NCBI GenBank assembly: GCA_049840835.1
Contig: JASGJG010000003.1
Span: 682,001 to 746,000 of the forward strand
Length of the DNA: 64,000 bases
Source: JANLTX01 sp049840835
GTDB lineage: Bacteria > Armatimonadota > Armatimonadia > Armatimonadales > Armatimonadaceae
Direction of reading: 5' to 3'
A program made the position numbers and the translations under genes. Below the pieces are notes generated by a model. It was not told where the DNA came from and searched no databases. It saw nothing but the letters and a program-made list of their open reading frames with translations. Below, in pieces: positions 60,367 to 64,000 of this stretch (position 1 is the first letter of the stretch; the number at the start of each line of letters is the position of its first letter).

Positions 60367-60637
60367 TGTGCGTAGTATCTCTTCCAAGCAGGCCGGTAAA
60401 TAACCTTCTGGAAGGCACCAGGAGAGCAGGGATGGTGAGGCCATGAGAGCCGACGATGCCCTCAGGCAATTTTTGAAGTTGCCTGAGGGCATCTGGGCAT
60501 GCAAACAACCATGCGAACAATCGCCAGAGAGGAAAAAGGCACAATCAATGTGAAGTTTTCTGGACTCTGACTGCTTCTAAATTTAGAACTTGTAAATAAT
60601 ATGTGGTTAAGTTGAGCAGGTTTCCCATTTTATTGTG

Positions 60638-60940
60638 TTATTTATATCCGAATAGTCGGTGTTTTGCATTGGATTCCGCTACGATTTCTCGCAATGTCTT
60701 AATCGAGCCATTATCGAAACCGACCTGGATTTCTACATAGGGGCCACCCTCTACGGCCCATTCCCGAATCTCAGCGATAGGTTCACGGGCTCTGGCTTCC
60801 CAGTCTTCTAGAGTCTGCTCGGGAATGTAGAGCTTGAGGGCTTTCACGCTGTGTCGGCGCTCGTAGGCGGAGAGAACCAGGAGGTCCTTCAGCTTGTGGT
60901 CGTCAATCGTATCGAAAAGCGCGACGGGGCTAGGTAACAT
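60638..60940 (-). CDS. Small hypothetical protein
   Basis: The protein is 100 aa (MLPSPVALFDTIDDHKLKDLLVLSAYERRHSVKALKLYIPEQTL). It is helical at the start, with a strand-rich second half (PYVEIQVGFDNGSIKTL). The frame is well behaved and preceded by AAGGAAGAAC. I do not recognise the family. Confidence 0.6.
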   Translation of the reverse strand: MLPSPVALFDTIDDHKLKDLLVLSAYERRHSVKALKLYIPEQTLEDWEARAREPIAEIREWAVEGGPYVEIQVGFDNGSIKTLREIVAESNAKHRLFGYK

Positions 60941-61018
60941 GGTGTTCTTCCTTTCTCCTTTTGTACTCCTATGCCCGAGCGGATAGGAGAGTTTCCTGAC
61001 ACTGTGTAAAATGCACGT

Positions 61019-61531
61019 ATGAAGCGCGCTCTGGGAGTCCTTGCCGTTCTTCTATTGGGTATGTGCCTGGCGGGAGTGGTTCTCGCCTGCACTATCCTGC
61101 GCCCCCGCACCGAGATCCTGCCCCCTAGTTTTGAAGAGGGGGATACGGCGGGAGACATTGCCTTGCGCTCACGAATCCAGTTCACTCACCGCTGGAGCCT
61201 CTCTCCGCCTTGGGAGTGGCACTTCGGTCAAAACGGTTTCGCTGGCTGTGGGCCTTTTGGGCAGACACTTAGAGATGGCTGGCAATATGGTCCCTTTGCC
61301 TATGAAGAAGAACGTAGGCGTGATAGCTGGCCTGTAGCCGTGGAAAAAGCGGCTCGCGCCATGGCATGGCAGAAGCTACAGACGAAGGAGCCTCTGCTGG
61401 ATTTTCAGATCAACCATTCTTTCACACTGCTGAGCTGGCATGTAATCGCAAGTGCCTCCGGTAGAAAACGCCTGGAGATGGACCTTGATGAGCACGGGAA
61501 GCCAGTCGCGAGTAAAAAATCAGGGCAATAG
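61019..61531 (+). CDS. Membrane-anchored or secreted hypothetical protein
   Basis: The protein is 170 aa. The N-terminus (MKRALGVLAVLLLGMCLAGVVLACTIL) is a signal anchor, possibly with a lipobox around VLAC. The rest is polar with Trp/Pro-rich stretches (HRWSLSPPWEWHFGQNGFAGCGPFG) and a strand-rich end (FTLLSWHVIASASGRKRLEM). Function unknown. It is followed by the GNAT gene on the same strand after 42 bp. Confidence 0.65.
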   Translation: MKRALGVLAVLLLGMCLAGVVLACTILRPRTEILPPSFEEGDTAGDIALRSRIQFTHRWSLSPPWEWHFGQNGFAGCGPFGQTLRDGWQYGPFAYEEERRRDSWPVAVEKAARAMAWQKLQTKEPLLDFQINHSFTLLSWHVIASASGRKRLEMDLDEHGKPVASKKSGQ

Positions 61532-61573
61532 CATACTTGGCATAGAAAAAGGGAAAGGGCGATACAACTCTTT

Positions 61574-62164
61574 ATGGCGTTCCAGGATGCGTTCCGGCAA
61601 TTCCCTACGATAGAGACAACACGGCTTATCTTAAGCGAGATCTCCTTCGAGGACGCCAGCGCATACCATCACCAACAGTGCTCGGCGTTGGAACTGCCCG
61701 ACCGCCCTCCCTGGGGGTTCGGTTTTGAGATGGAATCCGTGGAGAAGGTTCGTAGCGCCATTCAATTCTCCCAGAACGCCTGGAAGAAAAAAACGCGCCT
61801 CCGCTTCGGTATCCGCCTCAAGCCTGAAAGCCATTCTTCTCCTCTGCTCCTCATCGGCTGCTGCGAATTGTTCGACTTCACAAATCAATTCAAAGCAGAG
61901 CTGGGCTACTGGCTGGGAGCGGCCTACCATAACCAGGGATTGATGACAGAAGCTGTTCAAGCCGTTGTTGCTTATGGGTTCGACACGATGGGGCTTGGTC
62001 GCATCTTTGCCCACACCTCCACGCGCAACCTGCCGTCTATCGCCCTTCTGAAGAAGGTTGGGTTCGTTCCAGAGGGAGTACTGCGCCAGGATAGCAAGCG
62101 CGATGGACAGTGGGACGATACAGCCCTGATGGCGATCTTGCCGACCGATTTCACATCAAAGTAG
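61574..62164 (+). CDS. RimJ/RimL-type GNAT acetyltransferase
   Basis: The protein is 196 aa. TTRLILSEISFEDA opens the fold, GYWLGAAYHNQGLMTEAVQAVVAYGFDTMGLGRIFAHTSTRNLPSIALLKKVGF contains the acetyl-CoA site and closing block, and EGVLRQDSKRDGQWDDTALMAIL is the end typical of the ribosomal-protein N-acetyltransferase group. The acceptor is not known. It shares a strand with the preceding secreted protein and the following HupE-like gene, with 34-61-bp gaps. Confidence 0.85.
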   Translation: MAFQDAFRQFPTIETTRLILSEISFEDASAYHHQQCSALELPDRPPWGFGFEMESVEKVRSAIQFSQNAWKKKTRLRFGIRLKPESHSSPLLLIGCCELFDFTNQFKAELGYWLGAAYHNQGLMTEAVQAVVAYGFDTMGLGRIFAHTSTRNLPSIALLKKVGFVPEGVLRQDSKRDGQWDDTALMAILPTDFTSK

Positions 62165-62225
62165 TACTGTCTACCCGCCTTTTAAGAAACTTTCATAGTT
62201 GGGGGGCATAACGGAGTTGCCCAAT

Positions 62226-63503
62226 ATGCCTGTACCACTTCGAGTTCTAATCTGCCTGGTGCTGGCGCTGCTGCCTTATAGCCGCGCCTGGAGCCACCCC
62301 ATGCCCAGCACCGAGGTTCGACTGCGGCTGAAGGACGATGGCATAGAGGCGCGGCTCCTACTGCCGATTATCGAGCTGAAGCTGGGCTGGCAGAAGCCGC
62401 TGCCGATGAGTGCGAAAGAGACGGTGGCGCAGTACGGGGAGGAGCTGAAGGGCTATGTGACCGCCCATATCCACCCCACCGCGCCGGATGGCCGCCCATG
62501 GACAGTGGTTATTCGGTCCGTAACCCCTATCGAGGAGCAAATTCCCGATGTGCAGGTAGACGCGGTCTTAGTGCCGCCGCCGGGCGCTCCGGCGGATAAG
62601 CTCACCCTGGACTACGATGTGATTCTACACCAGCTCATCACGCACTCGGCTATCGTGTCTATCGAGAAGGACTGGCGCAACGGCCTTATCGACGGCAAAC
62701 CTATCCTGCTGGGCACGCTCACGGATGTCAGCCACAGGATTGATATCGACCGCAGCCGGGGGAGCTGGTTTCAGGGCTTCAAAGCGGTCTTCGTGCTCGG
62801 TATGCGCCATATCGCAGAGGGCACCGACCACCTGCTGTTCCTGCTCGCGCTATTGCTGCCGGTGCCGCTGGTGGTCACGGCGGGGCGCTGGGGTGGGCCG
62901 GATAGTACGCCATCCAGCCTGAAGAAAATCCTCAAGGTCGTGACTGCGTTTACGCTGGGGCACTCCATCACGCTGCTTTTAGGGGCTACGGGCTGGGTGC
63001 GGCTACCGAGTCGGCCCGTGGAAATCTGCATAGCGCTCTCTATCTTCGTCTCCGCGCTCCATGCCCTCCGGCCTCTCTTCCTGCGCCGCGAGGCATTGAT
63101 AGCCGCGGGCTTCGGGCTGGTCCATGGGCTGGCGTTTGCCAGCACTTTAACCGAGATCGGGTTCGGCCCGGCCACGCTCGCGCTGAGTATCCTGGGCTTC
63201 AACCTGGGCATAGAGGTCGTACAGCTCTTAGTCGTCGCCGTCACCGTGCCGTGGCTACTCCTGCTGAGTCGCACCCGCTTCTATAGTCCCTTCCGGGTAG
63301 GCGGTGCGGCCATGGCAGCAATCGCGTCTCTCGGCTGGCTTTTGGAGCGTCTGACCGGCGCCTCCAATCGGGTTACAGTCGTGGTAGAAGTCCTTGCTCG
63401 CCACGCCATCTGGTTCCTGGCCGGACTCGCCGTCTATGCCATCGTCGCCACGCTACTCTCCCGGAAAACGAAAGTGCCCCAGGAAGACATAGCGGCCCCT
63501 TAG
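62226..63503 (+). CDS. HupE/UreJ-like membrane protein with N-terminal periplasmic domain
   Basis: The protein is 425 aa from MPVPLRVLICLVLALL; the frame begins 9 codons before. The first 200 residues are a signal plus a beta-rich extracytoplasmic domain. The C-terminal part has seven to eight membrane helices with FVLGMRHIAEGTDHLLFLLALLL and ALIAAGFGLVHGLAFAS, the His-rich motifs of the HupE/UreJ_2 family. Members are proposed nickel or metal permeases or accessory proteins; no urease or hydrogenase gene is nearby, so the substrate is open. Confidence 0.8.
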   Translation: MPVPLRVLICLVLALLPYSRAWSHPMPSTEVRLRLKDDGIEARLLLPIIELKLGWQKPLPMSAKETVAQYGEELKGYVTAHIHPTAPDGRPWTVVIRSVTPIEEQIPDVQVDAVLVPPPGAPADKLTLDYDVILHQLITHSAIVSIEKDWRNGLIDGKPILLGTLTDVSHRIDIDRSRGSWFQGFKAVFVLGMRHIAEGTDHLLFLLALLLPVPLVVTAGRWGGPDSTPSSLKKILKVVTAFTLGHSITLLLGATGWVRLPSRPVEICIALSIFVSALHALRPLFLRREALIAAGFGLVHGLAFASTLTEIGFGPATLALSILGFNLGIEVVQLLVVAVTVPWLLLLSRTRFYSPFRVGGAAMAAIASLGWLLERLTGASNRVTVVVEVLARHAIWFLAGLAVYAIVATLLSRKTKVPQEDIAAP

Positions 63504-63514
63504 TCGCGGGGCAT

Positions 63515-64000
63515 TCAGTCTGGAGATGGGCACTCTGTCTCTATAGCGGTCAGAAACGCCTGGGCAATCAGATGGGTATACTTTCCCTCAGTAGTACTAT
63601 TTCCATCAAGCTGCCATTGGTACTGCTTGACTAGCACACTGGCGGCAACCTGTATCCATGCTGGATTGGATTGTTCTTCTGAGCAACATAAGATGCTTCG
63701 GGCTCCACGAGTACAGCCATAAATCAACCAATATATGGCGGCAATTTCTGGCGGATAATTCTGGTTCCGGAACTGCCTTGCATTCGACTCAAGCTCCGCC
63801 CATCTTCGGGGGCTCGCCGCCAGATCAGCGCTATCGCATAAGTTATACATCTGGATGACAGACTGATAGCTTCTCCATCTTCGGCCTGACCCCTCTGCTT
63901 TCACAGGCTCAATGAGCGGTCGCAGGGATTCCTGAAGAAACGTCCGGAATATATTTCTGAAGAGGCCCCAATTACCTGCTCGCTCGGGGTAATTGAGTGA
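63515..64000 (-). CDS. ECPPPDWL-family paralogue J, cut by the window edge and shortened at its C-terminus
   Basis: The gene runs off the right edge; 161 codons are visible. The frame begins SLNYPERAGNWGLFRNIF and carries RTFLQESLRPLIEPV and SYQSVIQMYNLCDSADL, which are most like paralogue C. It ends TAIETECPSPD followed by TGA where all other copies have TGG (Trp). The next codons in frame read MPRD then TAA, matching the WLPRD of other copies, so a nonsense change removed the last five residues. Whether that affects function is unknown. It is convergent with the HupE-like gene. Confidence 0.8.
   Translation of the reverse strand, partial: SLNYPERAGNWGLFRNIFRTFLQESLRPLIEPVKAEGSGRRWRSYQSVIQMYNLCDSADLAASPRRWAELESNARQFRNQNYPPEIAAIYWLIYGCTRGARSILCCSEEQSNPAWIQVAASVLVKQYQWQLDGNSTTEGKYTHLIAQAFLTAIETECPSPD

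Noticed and set aside
1..64000. CRISPR arrays and Cas genes
   Set aside because: No array of regularly spaced repeats and no Cas-like protein is present in the window.

Overview
The window is about 57% G+C, gene-dense and chromosomal in character, with several AT-rich islands. It looks like a free-living, Gram-negative-type bacterium of the Armatimonadota. The clues are PEP-CTERM-sorted proteins, a DUF1559-type prepilin, glycine-rich lipoproteins with a C-GGGG lipobox, a Cys-rich ArsR regulator, and large SARP/NB-ARC regulators. No rRNA or marker gene is present, so the phylum is an inference. There is no CRISPR array, insertion sequence or intact prophage.

Layout. 1-4.9 kb: a truncated PEP-CTERM protein, a GNAT enzyme, a Cys-rich small protein and a caspase-like lipoprotein. 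5-10 kb: an Ig-like lipoprotein flanked by two copies of a small-RNA unit, then a membrane protein. 10-20 kb: a CMD-family peroxidase-like protein, an epimerase, an MFS pump beside a frameshifted HxlR regulator, a frameshifted SARP/NB-ARC gene, a CAP protein and a double-XRE regulator. 20-24 kb: a four-gene tandem array of an unrecognised paralogous family. 24-33 kb: a dehydrogenase/ACT pair, an AT-rich orphan gene, a Cys-rich ArsR gene, a prepilin and two decayed genes (DUF4142, DUF899). 33-42.5 kb: an intact SARP/NB-ARC regulator followed by a HAF-repeat lipoprotein, the third small-RNA copy, a further lipoprotein, an SDR and a multi-sensor histidine kinase. 43.6-46.4 kb: an AT-rich foreign-looking patch with palindromes, a decayed tRNA-His, a broken phage-type gene and small orphan genes. 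46.5-64 kb: a serine hydrolase, GNATs, a free-methionine sulfoxide reductase, small secreted proteins, five more copies of the paralogous family, a beta-helix/PDZ protein, a second PEP-CTERM protein and a HupE/UreJ-like membrane protein.

Three signals stand out. (1) A ten-member paralogous family (about 250-290 aa) carries an almost invariant C-terminal ECPPPDWL signature. Six of the ten genes lie in two tandem arrays joined by ATGA stop/start overlaps. (2) Four lipoprotein genes share a promoter module of two 7-bp direct repeats (consensus CTGACGA), 11 bp apart and 8 bp from a -10-like hexamer. That is the geometry known for SARP activators, and an intact SARP gene lies directly upstream of one of the four. 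(3) A promoter-hairpin-terminator unit of about 105 bp occurs three times and predicts a family of roughly 70-nt RNAs, each copy beside a C-GGGG lipoprotein gene. Together these suggest an uncharacterised cell-surface lipoprotein regulon. The link between the parts is inference.

Several genes carry frameshifts (HxlR, SARP/NB-ARC, DUF4142, DUF899, the phage-type gene). Multiple lesions in the last few point to genuine decay. The single-shift cases could also be assembly errors.
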